Below, in pieces: positions 1-8,357 of a DNA stretch of 64,000 nucleotides (position 1 is the first letter of the stretch; each line of letters opens with the position of its first letter). The translations under genes were made by a program, and so were the position numbers. A model generated the notes under the pieces. It did no database searches and had not been told where the DNA came from. It was given only the letters and a program-made list of their open reading frames with translations. Origin of the DNA: an uncultured Oscillospiraceae bacterium (GTDB lineage: Bacteria > Bacillota > Clostridia > Oscillospirales > Ruminococcaceae); the NCBI GenBank assembly GCA_910584715.1, contig CAJUAN010000002.1:128504-192503 (forward strand), given 5' to 3'.

Positions 1-322
1 AACCGTTATCGGGTATTTCGGAAAAACCGTCGCTTATTTTAATATCTATATCGGGTACGCCGTTAAGCTCCGCGTTTATTTTCGCCTGCTTCACCGCGCT
101 TTCGGAAATATCGCACATTGTGACATTTTCCCCGCCTATCAGCTTAGCTGCCAGTATTCCCACAACGCCGTACCCGCAGCCCATATCCAACACCTTATCG
201 TTCGGTAAAAAATCCACTGCGGACAGCATAGCCAGCGTACCGCTGTCAATACCGTTGGGAGAAAAGTTTGACGGATCTGTTTCAAACTTCAGGCTAATAT
301 TTTTTATCTCTGCCGAAATCAT
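1..322 (-). CDS. Class I SAM-dependent methyltransferase, small-domain type (C-terminus cut by window edge)
   Basis: The first 107 residues are visible; the rest runs off the left edge. Residues 44-56 read as a classic SAM motif I (VLDMGCGYGVVGI), preceded by an S-P-N-G-I-D-S-G-T segment as in RsmC/RlmG-like (MTS family) rRNA methyltransferases, and D71 would be the ribose-binding acid at the end of strand 2. The catalytic NPP-type motif lies beyond the edge, so the target (rRNA base or protein) cannot be told. The ATG at 322 has a GAGG site 6 bases upstream. Family assignment is good, substrate unknown. Confidence 0.8.
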   Translation of the reverse strand, partial: MISAEIKNISLKFETDPSNFSPNGIDSGTLAMLSAVDFLPNDKVLDMGCGYGVVGILAAKLIGGENVTMCDISESAVKQAKINAELNGVPDIDIKISDGFSEIPDNG

Positions 323-346
323 ACTGCACCTCGCATATTGTTCCTG

Positions 347-949
347 TCAAACATTCTTTTTGAAAATGTTATCGCCGCTTTCAATTCTTTTCAGCGCGTA
401 CTTTAAAATATTCTCGCACCACAGCTGTGTTTTTTCAATGTCAGAGCATAGCTCCGAAACAATAGCGTCCCCCTCTTTTATCGCCCTCCGGTACTGCTCT
501 TCGGACAGTTCCCCCGAACTGTAGGCTTCGTCCAGCTCGTCGTGGTCTTCTATAACAACGTCGCCCTCAACGTCAAATATAACGTCCAGGTACTGATCCG
601 TGAAATATGCAACACCGTCCACGTCATACCCCCAGCCGTCGATAACGTCAACGTACCATACCGAAACCGATTTTGAATACTTTACGCCCTGTACCGTTCG
701 GGATTCGGGGAGGAATTTCGCCGTTATCGCCCGATACCGACCGTCGGGGATAAGCTGCAGCCAAAGCATACCCTCGCCGCACACGGGAATTTTCCCCGCT
801 TTGGGCATTTCCCAATAGAAATAATCTCCCGATATTAATTTTATTACGCTGACAAGTCCGTGGAAATCCTCGTTATCCATTCGCATCTGATAATATGGGA
901 AGCCTTGAAAGCCCCATTTTTTATCCCTGTCCAGACGCTTTTTAGTCAT
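347..949 (-). CDS. DUF402 family protein (nucleotide phosphatase-like)
   Basis: A 200-residue protein with the DUF402 core: a beta-rich N-terminal half and the acidic stretch with YLDV, IEDHDELDEAY and the SGELSEEQYRRA helix near residues 120-160. Members of the family include the S. aureus nucleoside tri/diphosphatase and FomD; they bind metal through conserved acidic residues. The ATG has AAGGAGG about 9 bases upstream. It lies 25 bases after the methyltransferase start and reads the same way, so the two may be cotranscribed with 949 upstream. The enzymatic role is inferred from family only. Confidence 0.8.
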   Translation of the reverse strand: MTKKRLDRDKKWGFQGFPYYQMRMDNEDFHGLVSVIKLISGDYFYWEMPKAGKIPVCGEGMLWLQLIPDGRYRAITAKFLPESRTVQGVKYSKSVSVWYVDVIDGWGYDVDGVAYFTDQYLDVIFDVEGDVVIEDHDELDEAYSSGELSEEQYRRAIKEGDAIVSELCSDIEKTQLWCENILKYALKRIESGDNIFKKNV

Positions 950-966
950 ATTCCGGCGCCTCCTTT

Positions 967-1305
967 TTATTTTATCCTTTTTCCGCCGAAAGCGTGTATC
1001 GTCCTCGTACCTCTTATCACACGACCGTGGTGCGGAACGCCCTTGGGTATAAGCAGCTCGTCCCCCGAATGCAAAATATGCTCCTCGCCGTCGAAAATTT
1101 CCGTATATTCTCCCGATACGCAGAAAACATATTCGTCAAATTCGTGGACGTTTTCCTTTGACTCCCTGTCGGCATAATAAGTCCAGAATGCTATCTGACC
1201 GCCGTCCGCACCCTCGTAATAATAACCGTCAATATCCGGAGTGTTCTGCTGACTTTTGTCAATATGGTTCAATTTACTTTTCATAAATTCCGGAAAATCT
1301 TTCAT
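967..1305 (-). CDS. Cupin-domain protein
   Basis: A 112-residue single-domain cupin. The barrel is seen in the run of short strands with HEFDEYVFCVSGEYTEIFDGEEH (residues about 54-76; motif 1 with H, E and a glycine) followed by LHSGDELLIPKGVPH (motif 2, PxG and a metal-binding His). Small cupins of this size are typically metal-binding sugar or oxidative-stress enzymes or sensors; no specific substrate can be assigned. The ATG is preceded by GGGAGGATTTTGCA. It is followed in the same direction by the DUF402 gene after 18 bases. Confidence 0.8.
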   Translation of the reverse strand: MKDFPEFMKSKLNHIDKSQQNTPDIDGYYYEGADGGQIAFWTYYADRESKENVHEFDEYVFCVSGEYTEIFDGEEHILHSGDELLIPKGVPHHGRVIRGTRTIHAFGGKRIK

Positions 1306-1327
1306 TGCAAAATCCTCCCGTATAGCA

Positions 1328-1888
1328 TTACATAGGTTTCAAATTTTTATTGAGCCTGTCAACTATCCAAGCGAGACGCTTTTCACGTCCCGCGTCAGTT
1401 TTTGCGTCGAAATACGCGCGGGCATAGGTTTTCCTCACCGATAAGGACATAGCCCGAAAATTTGTAAAAGCAGGCTCGTACCCCTCCAGCAGCGCGGATA
1501 ATTGAGCTATATGATCCTCGGAAAGCGTCATTAAGTCGGGAGCGTCCCACTGACCGTTATTTTTGGCTTCCTCGATCTTCTTTCTTCCGAAGTCGGTCAT
1601 AAGTCCCCGTTCTTCAAGGCTTTGGACTAATTTTTTGTTTTTCTCCGACCATTTACTTTTCTCCCTGCGCGCGGAAAAATATTTTTTGTAGGACTTGCCG
1701 TCAATGCTTTGCATCTGCCCGTCTATCCAGCCGAAGCAAAGAGCTTCTTCGAGAGCCTCCGCCGCCTTAAGCGTTTTGGGACCTCCCGCCTTGCCGAACA
1801 AAAGCCACACGCCCCCGCTTGTCAGGCAATTATCGCTGAGCCATTTCCTGAATTCTTCTCTGTCGGTAAATTGCAGTATATCGTTCAT
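1328..1888 (-). CDS. YdeI/OmpD-associated family protein
   Basis: A 186-residue protein matching the YdeI family (DUF1801-related bacteriocin-protection proteins). Hallmarks are TSGGVWLLFGKAG near residue 23, the EALCFGWIDGQ stretch at about residue 48-58, and the C-terminal SVRKTYARAYFDAKTDAGREKR helix region. The function is unclear; the family has been linked to tolerance of membrane-active peptides. A strong AAAGGAG precedes the ATG. It reads in the same direction as its neighbours, with 22 bases to the cupin gene. Confidence 0.85.
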   Translation of the reverse strand: MNDILQFTDREEFRKWLSDNCLTSGGVWLLFGKAGGPKTLKAAEALEEALCFGWIDGQMQSIDGKSYKKYFSARREKSKWSEKNKKLVQSLEERGLMTDFGRKKIEEAKNNGQWDAPDLMTLSEDHIAQLSALLEGYEPAFTNFRAMSLSVRKTYARAYFDAKTDAGREKRLAWIVDRLNKNLKPM

Positions 1889-1939
1889 TATACAGTTCTC
1901 CTTTTTCCCGCGAAAGCGTTTTTATTCAGCTTAAATGTA

Positions 1940-2731
1940 TTATTTTTTATATGTAATAACCATTGTTTCTGACAGCTTTTTTCCTATAAGATAAATCAGC
2001 CAGCCTACAAATTTTTTTGCGGGAGTCACCGGTATCCCGGGAGCATATCTCATTCCAAGATACTTCCGCCAAAAATTATTATCCTCTGTCGGGTATTCCT
2101 TTTCACCCTTGTTTCCCACGCAAAGCGCCTGAAACAAATTAAACGGTATAAGAACTCCTACTCCGGGGATATGCATTTCCCCCGATCTTACGTCAAGATA
2201 AAATTTTTCGGTTATGTCATATGTCTTTCTCAAATCCTTTCTTGTAGGCTTATAGGAATTCCAGCTGAATGCGGTTATGGGAAGCTGATAGCATTTATTG
2301 AAGCCCCAGCCGGAAAGAGCCGCCGCCAACGCCTTTGTGGTACTGCCTGCCGATACTCCTCCGGTAGTGCTTATTATAAGAGCTTTCTTGGTAAAATACC
2401 GCGGACGGTGCAGCATAAACGACATATGGTCGGTAAAATTTTTAAGTATTCCCGGCAAATGTCCCTGAAAACACGGTACGGAAAAAATTACCGCGTCGCT
2501 TTGTTCTATCATATCCATGATCGGCTGAATAATTTTATTATGCGGACACGTTTTATGTCCCTTGCGGAAGCAACTGCTGCACCCCGTACAGAACGGAAGC
2601 TTAACATCCGATAAATGCACCTCTTTAAATATTATCTTTTTATCAAATGAAAGCAGCATTTTCTTTGATATTTCCGTTAATCTCCATGTGTTGCCTTTAT
2701 GAGGCCCTCCGTTTATAATAAGTATTTGCAT
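1940..2731 (-). CDS. Flavodoxin-family NAD(P)H-dependent oxidoreductase with Cys cluster
   Basis: A 263-residue flavoprotein. The N-terminus (MQILIINGGPHKGNTWRLT) is the FMN phosphate loop, and the domain continues with SDAVIFSVPCFQGHLPGILKNFTDH, typical of FMN-dependent reductases. Residues about 48-63 hold CTGCSSCFRKGHKTC, the compact cysteine pattern seen in iron-sulfur flavoproteins, so an Fe-S cluster is possible. The C-terminal 60 residues (VGWLIYLIGKKLSETMV) are an extension to the usual ~200-residue fold. The ATG has GAAAGGAG upstream. Electron-transfer partner unknown. Confidence 0.8.
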   Translation of the reverse strand: MQILIINGGPHKGNTWRLTEISKKMLLSFDKKIIFKEVHLSDVKLPFCTGCSSCFRKGHKTCPHNKIIQPIMDMIEQSDAVIFSVPCFQGHLPGILKNFTDHMSFMLHRPRYFTKKALIISTTGGVSAGSTTKALAAALSGWGFNKCYQLPITAFSWNSYKPTRKDLRKTYDITEKFYLDVRSGEMHIPGVGVLIPFNLFQALCVGNKGEKEYPTEDNNFWRKYLGMRYAPGIPVTPAKKFVGWLIYLIGKKLSETMVITYKK

Positions 2732-2757
2732 GATTTACTCCTTTCAACTTAGCCTTA

Positions 2758-4158
2758 TTAAATCTTAAACATTTTTAAGTACTCCGAAAGCGCAGCATAT
2801 TCCCGCTGATACTGGCCGCGCTTTTCCTCGTCGGTCGCGGCAAAATCATTGTAGTTTGAATAAAGCTCAAGCATTTTTTCAGGTTCCGCCCATTCGGGGA
2901 TAAGTCCCCGCTCCTTTTCGGCTTCGGTCAGGTTTTGCTCCGCCTCGCCCGTAATATCGCATAAAAAATAATGGCTTACGTACTTGCAGTCCTCGTAATA
3001 CTCGTTCATTGTCAGGAAACGGCATACTGGCTTTACAATGTACCCCGTTTCCTCTTGAATTTCGCGGACGCAGCATTCTTCAAGCGTTTCGTTTTCCTCC
3101 AGGCCGCCGCCCGGTATCAAATAGCAATCGGAGTTTATCTCATGGGAAATAAGCATAAGCGAATTTTTTATCACGATACCTCTGCACCCCGTCCGCGTTT
3201 TTGATATAATTTTATGCTCGTTTGCTCCGTGAATTTCAATTATTTTAACATTTTCGGCAATCTGTTCACGCCATTTTTCCCATAGCGTATCGTAAATTTT
3301 ATTCAGCCTGTTTACTATTTCGTCATTTACTTCAATTTTTTTATCACCGAACTGAGTACCCCGCTCACCCATAAAGTCCACGCAGTACAGCAGGGAATAA
3401 AACCAAAAGGCTTTCATTTCCGAAGCGGTGCAGCCTCTTTCTTTCAGGAGATATTCCGCATAATCCGTATCGCAGTCCATATTCAGCAGCGCAACATACG
3501 TCATTGCAATATAGGTAAGGTCGTCCCCCGCGCCTATCTGGTCAATGTCAATAATTCCCGACAGTCTGCCGTTATGTATCAGCAGATTTTTTGTGCTAAT
3601 ATCGTCAAGATAGGCGGCGGGCTTTACGTCCGCAAAATATTTTTCCAAAATAACCTTTTGCGCTCTCAGTCGCGCGACCTTTTGTACGTCAAAATATCCG
3701 TTTTGTACAATAAGCTTTTCCGCGTTTTCCAGCATACCGTCAACAAAACGTACCCAAGACCATTCGCCGTCAATATTCTCCAAGGGTAATTGGGAAACCT
3801 TTCTCTGTATCGCAATAACGTCCTTTGCGATTTCCTTTTTCTCCTCCGATGTTAAGCCGCGGTACACCGGACCAATATCCCTGCCCTCGATGTAATTTAA
3901 AATAAGATAGCTGTACTGCCCGTACTGTCCGCAAAATAAAACCTTTGGGACGGGTACGTCGATCGCGGACAATTTTTTCAGCCAAAAGACCGTTTCATCA
4001 TACGCGTTTTTATCGCCGCTGCACCTTATAATATATTTAATATCATCGCATTTTACAATATAAACGTAATTGGCTATGCCAACCGCGCAGCGTTCCGTTT
4101 CCTGCGGTATTTTATTGAAACAGGAAAAAAATATATCAGAAATTATATCGCTGTTCAT
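2758..4158 (-). CDS. Fusion of aminoglycoside phosphotransferase-like kinase and Nudix hydrolase
   Basis: A 466-residue two-domain protein. Residues about 1-295 form an APH/choline-kinase-like fold: an ATP-binding lobe, then the catalytic loop at about 184-191 (LDDISTKN, with D186 and N191 of the usual HxDxxxxN; the His is Leu) and the metal-binding DID at 204-206. Residues about 305-440 form a Nudix domain with a full Nudix box at 350-372 (G, E356, R364-E365, E368-E369, G371). The ATG has GGGGAGG upstream and there is no internal frameshift. The kinase substrate and the nucleotide cleaved are unknown. A role in detoxification or metabolite repair is inference. Confidence 0.85.
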   Translation of the reverse strand: MNSDIISDIFFSCFNKIPQETERCAVGIANYVYIVKCDDIKYIIRCSGDKNAYDETVFWLKKLSAIDVPVPKVLFCGQYGQYSYLILNYIEGRDIGPVYRGLTSEEKKEIAKDVIAIQRKVSQLPLENIDGEWSWVRFVDGMLENAEKLIVQNGYFDVQKVARLRAQKVILEKYFADVKPAAYLDDISTKNLLIHNGRLSGIIDIDQIGAGDDLTYIAMTYVALLNMDCDTDYAEYLLKERGCTASEMKAFWFYSLLYCVDFMGERGTQFGDKKIEVNDEIVNRLNKIYDTLWEKWREQIAENVKIIEIHGANEHKIISKTRTGCRGIVIKNSLMLISHEINSDCYLIPGGGLEENETLEECCVREIQEETGYIVKPVCRFLTMNEYYEDCKYVSHYFLCDITGEAEQNLTEAEKERGLIPEWAEPEKMLELYSNYNDFAATDEEKRGQYQREYAALSEYLKMFKI

Positions 4159-4175
4159 ATAGTCCTCCCCGCAAA

Positions 4176-4736
4176 TCAGTACCTGTTTCCGTACTTTAAT
4201 TTCGCTTCATTTGTGTACTTACAGACAAATTCCGTCTTTGCCGCGGTGTAGCCGTCCCTGTCATGCTCAAATTTTTTCCATAGCATTAGCTTCATTTTTT
4301 CGTACTCCCTGGCAATATCGGGATACTCAATAAGATAATCGCGGAAATACAATTCGTCGTTATCTCCGACATATCTTAAATGTAAATGAAATACCTTTTC
4401 AGCAAACCCGTTTTCCGTATAGCCCTTGTTAAAGGAAAGTCTGTCTGCGTTTTGGCTCATACAGATATATCCGTTTTCCGTCAGCATATCTTTAACGGCG
4501 GACAAGTCACATTCTCTCGGGACTTCCAAAAGAATATCAATAATAGGCTTTGCCCATATGGAGCGCACCGCCGTACTGCCTATATGACTTATTCCGACGG
4601 CTTGGGGGACGGTTTTCTCCAAAAAAGCTTTTTCCTCGGTGTACCAGTTTTTCCAGCAGTCCCTATGCTCCGTTAAAACTATGGGGAACAAATGCCAAAG
4701 CTCCTCCAAGCTCATTTCGGATAATTTTTTGCCCAT
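4176..4736 (-). CDS. GrpB family protein (nucleotidyltransferase fold)
   Basis: About 187 residues from the chosen ATG at 4736, preceded by GGAG. An upstream in-frame extension to 4847 would overlap the next gene by 59 bases and is rejected. The protein has the GrpB signature IGSTAVRSIWAKPIIDILLEV, i.e. the G-S...D-I-D-like nucleotidyltransferase strand-loop, followed by HLHLRYV. GrpB proteins are often fused to or adjacent to CoaE or antibiotic-modifying acetyltransferases; the substrate is unknown. It sits 17 bases after the APH-Nudix start and 52 bases before the GNAT gene end, all on the same strand. Confidence 0.85.
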   Translation of the reverse strand: MGKKLSEMSLEELWHLFPIVLTEHRDCWKNWYTEEKAFLEKTVPQAVGISHIGSTAVRSIWAKPIIDILLEVPRECDLSAVKDMLTENGYICMSQNADRLSFNKGYTENGFAEKVFHLHLRYVGDNDELYFRDYLIEYPDIAREYEKMKLMLWKKFEHDRDGYTAAKTEFVCKYTNEAKLKYGNRY

Positions 4737-4788
4737 TAGTACCCCAACTCCATATTTAATTTGTTTTATTTTGCACTCGAAGATAAAT

Positions 4789-5352
4789 CTATTTAACGGA
4801 TTTGAAATAATCATCAGCCAATAATCCATATATACAAGCGTCCACAATTCCTTGGTTATTCCAATCCGCTTTTCTCAATGTGCCTTCATACTGCAAACCG
4901 CACTTTTTCATTACACTTCCCGAATTTGGATTGTTCGGGTCATGCCGCGCCTCAATTCTTTTTGCTTTTACTTCTTGAAAGAAAAACGGTATAATTGCAG
5001 AAAAGGCTTCGCTTGTATAGCCCTGTCCCCACCATTTGCTTCCAATGCAGTATCCTATCTGTACCTTTTCTGTTCTCTCGTCCATATCGGCAACAGAAAT
5101 CGTACCAATGGGTTCTCCAAAATCTTTCGGCACAATAGCCCATTGATAAAATGACTTGTCGGTATATCTGTCTACCCAACTCCTCATAATCTTCTCGGAT
5201 TCGGAAATATCGCCGACAGTGCTCCAGCACAGAAACTCTGTCACCTTACTGTCGCTGTTCCAGTTGCGGAAAGCCGCCTCCGTATCGTCCATAACAAATT
5301 CCCGCAATACCAGTCTTTCGGTTTCAATTTTAACAGTTCCTTTATGTTCCAT
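4789..5352 (-). CDS. GNAT N-acetyltransferase, RimJ/RimL type
   Basis: A 187-residue acetyltransferase. It starts with the RimJ/L-like TERLVLREFVMDD strand, has the acetyl-CoA binding motif A in QIGYCIGSKWWGQGYTSEAF (residues about 98-117), and the C-terminal EARHDPNNPNSGSVMKKCGLQYEGTLR signature in which the Asn-rich loop precedes the last helix. It acts on either a ribosomal/N-terminal amine or a small molecule; the sequence does not decide which. The ATG is preceded by AGGAG at short range. Same strand as the GrpB gene. Confidence 0.88.
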   Translation of the reverse strand: MEHKGTVKIETERLVLREFVMDDTEAAFRNWNSDSKVTEFLCWSTVGDISESEKIMRSWVDRYTDKSFYQWAIVPKDFGEPIGTISVADMDERTEKVQIGYCIGSKWWGQGYTSEAFSAIIPFFFQEVKAKRIEARHDPNNPNSGSVMKKCGLQYEGTLRKADWNNQGIVDACIYGLLADDYFKSVK

Positions 5353-5412
5353 GATATACTCCTTTTTATATATTTCTTAACGCTTTTATTTTGCGCTCCG
5401 AATATAAATTGA

Positions 5413-5910
5413 TTATCTCTTTATAACCATATTGCATCTTGTCCACATTTCATCTTTAAAACGGAACGCATTATCCGTATTCGTACGTTCTGTGAAGCCC
5501 GCGCTTAAATAACATTTCTTCGCATTGGTATTTTCCGAAAAAACATTAAGCTGCACAGCATTTGCTTTGGTAATTTCAAAACCGTATTTTACCGCCAAAT
5601 CAACCATTTCCCGTCCGTAGCCTTTTCCGCGGAACTCCGGCGCCGTTACCACAAATTTCAGCATACCCTCGTTTGTATCCGTATTCACGGAATAGCAAAA
5701 GAACCCCACTAATTTCCCCTCATTCGTTGTCGCAACATACGGACTGTCCTTAAACTTAGCTGCAAATTCCGCAAGCGTTTCCTCAAAATTTCTTTTTTGC
5801 AGAGGATAACTTATCAGATTAGCGCACCACATTGCGTGCGTTCTTTCATCGGTTATCCATTTTTCCATTTCATCAAAATCCAATACTGATATATACGGTC
5901 TTATTCTCAT
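5413..5910 (-). CDS. GNAT N-acetyltransferase
   Basis: A 165-residue GNAT protein. The start at 5910 (MRIRPY) is chosen because GGAGG lies 6 bases upstream; a longer reading to 5928 has no site. Motif A is visible as KFVVTAPEFRGKGYGREMVDLAVKYG (about residues 82-107), followed by NAVQLNVFSENTNAKKCYLSAGF, the standard motif B. The substrate is unknown. Upstream, at about 5926-5962, is a short tandem repeat of the type AACTATCAACT, just before the metF stop. Confidence 0.87.
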   Translation of the reverse strand: MRIRPYISVLDFDEMEKWITDERTHAMWCANLISYPLQKRNFEETLAEFAAKFKDSPYVATTNEGKLVGFFCYSVNTDTNEGMLKFVVTAPEFRGKGYGREMVDLAVKYGFEITKANAVQLNVFSENTNAKKCYLSAGFTERTNTDNAFRFKDEMWTRCNMVIKR

Positions 5911-5925
5911 ATTTTGCCTCCATAA

Positions 5926-5962
5926 CAATAACTATCAACTATCAACTGTAAACTGTCAACTG
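5926..5962. repeat. Short intergenic tandem repeat (AACTGTCAACT-like)
   Basis: Between the GNAT start and the metF stop the sequence repeats variants of AACTATCAACTGTAAACTGTC with a 7-10 base period. No secondary function is visible; it may come from slippage. Confidence 0.5.
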
Positions 5963-6823
5963 TTACAGCAGCGATTTAACGCTCTCGCTTATCTTCCTCG
6001 CAACATAGGGATTATTCATAGTGTACAGATGTATGCCGTCCACGCCGCTTGAAATAAGGTCTACAATTTGGTCTACGGCGTAGGCGATACCCGCGTCCCG
6101 GAGAGCCTCGGGATTGTTTTCGTACCTCTGCATAATTTTGGAAAATTTGGCGGGCAGACTTGCCCCGCACATGGAAACCATACGCTCTATCTGCTTTTTG
6201 TTGGTGACGGGCATTATTCCCGCCTCCACTGGAACGTTCACTCCCGCGATAGCAAGCATTTCGCGGAACTTATGGAAAACAGCGTTGTCAAAGAAAAGCT
6301 GGGACATCAAATGCTCCACCCCCGCCTCTATCTTTATTTTCAGACTGTTTATGTCCTCCGCGAAGCTTGCCGCTTCTAAATGACATTCGGGATAGCAAGC
6401 CCCCGAAACGTGGAAATCTCCGTTTTCCTTGATAAAGCGCGTCAGGTCGCTTGCGTACTCAAAATCGTGGAGACGAGGTACGTCGGGGTTCACGTCTCCC
6501 CTCAGAGCGAGAATATTCTCTATGCCCCGCTGCTTGAACTGCTCCAAAATCGTCAGGACACTCTCCCGGGTACTGTAAACGCAGGTCAGGTGCGCCGCCG
6601 AGGGAATTCCCAGCTCGTTCTGAATGTAGGCGGCAATGTCGCAGGTGGACGTGTCCGCGGCGTTCCCCCCAGCGCCGTAGGTCACGCTGATAAAGTCGGG
6701 TGACAGGTCTTTCAGCTCCGCGAGGGTATTGTAGACGGTTTCCACCGAACTCGTCTTTTTGGGGGGGAAAACCTCGAACGACAGTACAGTCCGTCCAGTG
6801 TTAAAAAGTGATGACAGTTTCAT
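5963..6823 (-). CDS. metF: Methylenetetrahydrofolate reductase
   Basis: A 286-residue MetF, close to the usual ~290. It begins with the conserved SFEVFPPK motif (residues 15-22), followed by FISVTYGAGG (about 44-53) and HLTCV (about 79-83); the NILALRGDVNPD segment contributes to FAD binding and MSQLFFDNAVFHKF to substrate binding. It reduces 5,10-methylene-THF to 5-methyl-THF for methionine synthesis or, in acetogens, the Wood-Ljungdahl methyl branch. Its ATG overlaps the stop of the preceding small gene as ATGA, which points to translational coupling. No S-box or other methionine riboswitch was seen upstream of the operon. Confidence 0.95.
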   Translation of the reverse strand: MKLSSLFNTGRTVLSFEVFPPKKTSSVETVYNTLAELKDLSPDFISVTYGAGGNAADTSTCDIAAYIQNELGIPSAAHLTCVYSTRESVLTILEQFKQRGIENILALRGDVNPDVPRLHDFEYASDLTRFIKENGDFHVSGACYPECHLEAASFAEDINSLKIKIEAGVEHLMSQLFFDNAVFHKFREMLAIAGVNVPVEAGIMPVTNKKQIERMVSMCGASLPAKFSKIMQRYENNPEALRDAGIAYAVDQIVDLISSGVDGIHLYTMNNPYVARKISESVKSLL

Positions 6824-7134
6824 TTGTTTTCTCCTTTGTTTTTTATATTTTCCAAATCTTTATGTAAAGCTTCAATTTCATTTTGCAGTCTTGAAATTTC
6901 CGCAAGAATGCTTTGCTCCGTTTTTTTCAGACGTTCCTCCGCAAGCTTTTTCTCCGCCATGTCAAGGTACTTGTCCATAACGGAAATTATCTCCTCGGCG
7001 GTCATTTCGGAGGTTATCTCGGCGTTGTCCCTTTTCATAAGAGCCGCCGCGCGGTATTTCAGGGACTCAATCTCGTCAATTATCTCCGCCGTTTTGGACG
7101 GAATTTTTGCACGTTCTTTTTTCTTTCCGCCCAT
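6820..7134 (-). CDS. Small coiled-coil protein upstream of metF
   Basis: A 104-residue, highly charged protein. The first 35 residues are basic; residues 40-100 show heptad spacing of Leu/Ile in EISRLQNEIEALHKDLENIKNK, a predicted coiled coil. No catalytic motif or membrane segment is present and no family is recognised. The stop overlaps the metF ATG by four bases (ATGA), so it is translated from the same message. A structural or regulatory partner of MetF is possible but is inference from position only. Confidence 0.65.
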   Translation of the reverse strand: MGGKKKERAKIPSKTAEIIDEIESLKYRAAALMKRDNAEITSEMTAEEIISVMDKYLDMAEKKLAEERLKKTEQSILAEISRLQNEIEALHKDLENIKNKGENK

Positions 7135-7157
7135 AGCGTTTGCCTCCGGATTTTTTA

Positions 7158-7637
7158 TTAACCTTGAATTTCCTTTATTCTTATTTCCACCATTTTTTCA
7201 AGGAACAGCAGACCGTCCGAATCGGGATTGTCAACCCGAAAGGTACAGCCGCAAACGTCGCTGAATTCTTTTCCAAAAATCACCTTGCGCCGTCCGCCGA
7301 CGCATGAACCGCATCTGCCGCAATGGTCAACATGTTTCCACGCCGTTTCCTTTATTTCCTCCGCGTAAGACGATTTTTCAAGCCATTCCGAACCCATATC
7401 GTCAGACCAGACCGTCCAGCGGTTGTCCGCCTCGTCGGGGTCGTTTACCGCGATAAAGCATACGCATTTGTCTCCCAGCTTTACCCAATAGTAAATCTTA
7501 TCTTTCCAGCAATCGCAGTTATCCTTGTAAAAAGTCAGATTCCGGTCTTCCAAAAAACGGACAAATTTCAAGGCAATTTCCCTGTCGGACGAAGATAATT
7601 CTCTGTTAATGTAATCTTTTATGTTAAACTCTGACAT
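7158..7637 (-). CDS. Uncharacterised protein with C-terminal cysteine cluster
   Basis: About 159 residues from the ATG at 7637, which has GGGGGAGG 7 bases upstream; a longer reading to 7688 would run through an intergenic hairpin. The N-terminal 100 residues contain many aromatic and acidic residues (WKDKIYYWVKLGDKCVCFIAV). Residues about 104-130 hold HVDHCGRCGSCVGGRRKVIFG and VCGCTF, a probable Zn- or Fe-binding motif. The family is not recognised. It lies 23 bases upstream of the coiled-coil gene, likely in the metF transcription unit. Confidence 0.65.
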   Translation of the reverse strand: MSEFNIKDYINRELSSSDREIALKFVRFLEDRNLTFYKDNCDCWKDKIYYWVKLGDKCVCFIAVNDPDEADNRWTVWSDDMGSEWLEKSSYAEEIKETAWKHVDHCGRCGSCVGGRRKVIFGKEFSDVCGCTFRVDNPDSDGLLFLEKMVEIRIKEIQG

Positions 7638-7664
7638 ATTTTCCTCCCCCAAAATAAGAACAGC

Positions 7665-7684
7665 GGGACGGGTACGCCCGTCCC
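7665..7684. terminator. GC hairpin between nucleotidyltransferase and Cys-cluster genes
   Basis: GGGACGGG TACG CCCGTCCC forms a perfect 8-bp stem. On the minus strand it is followed by a modest T-rich stretch, so it may terminate the nucleotidyltransferase message. The same GGGACGGG..CCCGTCCC core is part of the palindromic repeat near 38690. Confidence 0.4.
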
Positions 7685-7700
7685 CCATAAATTTTAAACA

Positions 7701-8357
7701 TTATTTTAAAAGCGGCAGCAGGAAGTCTATTATTTCCGACACCGCGCCGCAGCAGTCCTCGGAAAAAAGCTTCTCGAACCAGTTTTCGCAAGGCACCGTC
7801 CGCAGCTCTCCTTTTTTGCGGTACGCCGTACCCGCAGGCGGCGTCGGCTTATCGTTGACCGCCCACAACGCTTCAAGGATTTTCCACGAGTTTATATGGG
7901 CAAGGTACCTCTTTTTCAGCGGGTCAGCCGTTTCAAGCTTTATCCTTGCCGTCATGAGCCAATGGTACAGACCGTCCTTGACCTTTTGCGGGGTGCGGTA
8001 GCTTTCATATTTTTGCTTGGCAAGAGCCATTATTGGGGATAACCGCCCGTCGCGGTCTAACGCGATCTCAGCGTCAAGCCAGTGATAAACGGCCATAGGG
8101 TCGGCATTCAGCTTCTCAACGGCGTATTCGTAAGTCACAAAGGAAGTCTCCACAAGAATACCGTCGGTAAAATGGGTCTCAAAACAATGTCTGCCGCACA
8201 GCGCAATAATGTCAACGTCCGAATTTTCGGAAGCGCAGCCGCAAGCCACGGAACCGGTGAGCAGTACGCCGCTTACAGTTCTGTCGTTGGAAAGATTTTC
8301 AAGCTCGCGGTTGAATATATCACGCTGTTTTGTACCGTTTCCCGAATTACTCATCAT
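7701..8357 (-). CDS. Nucleotidyltransferase-domain protein
   Basis: About 218 residues. Residues 33-50 read LLTGSVACGCASENSDVD, the nucleotidyltransferase GS...DxD signature with G35-S36, D47 and D49 as metal ligands. The C-terminal half is helical (HWLMTARIKLETADPLKKRYLAHINSWKILEALW), as in kanamycin-type or MNT/HEPN-like fused enzymes. The starts at 8357 and 8354 overlap the esterase stop by 11 or 8 bases, so translation is probably coupled to the esterase. Transfer of AMP or another nucleotide to an antibiotic, RNA or protein is possible; the substrate is unknown. Confidence 0.75.
   Translation of the reverse strand: MMSNSGNGTKQRDIFNRELENLSNDRTVSGVLLTGSVACGCASENSDVDIIALCGRHCFETHFTDGILVETSFVTYEYAVEKLNADPMAVYHWLDAEIALDRDGRLSPIMALAKQKYESYRTPQKVKDGLYHWLMTARIKLETADPLKKRYLAHINSWKILEALWAVNDKPTPPAGTAYRKKGELRTVPCENWFEKLFSEDCCGAVSEIIDFLLPLLK

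Noticed and set aside
4737..4847. Upstream extension of the GrpB gene
   Set aside because: It would overlap the GNAT gene and has no ribosome site; ATG 4736 begins the recognisable protein.
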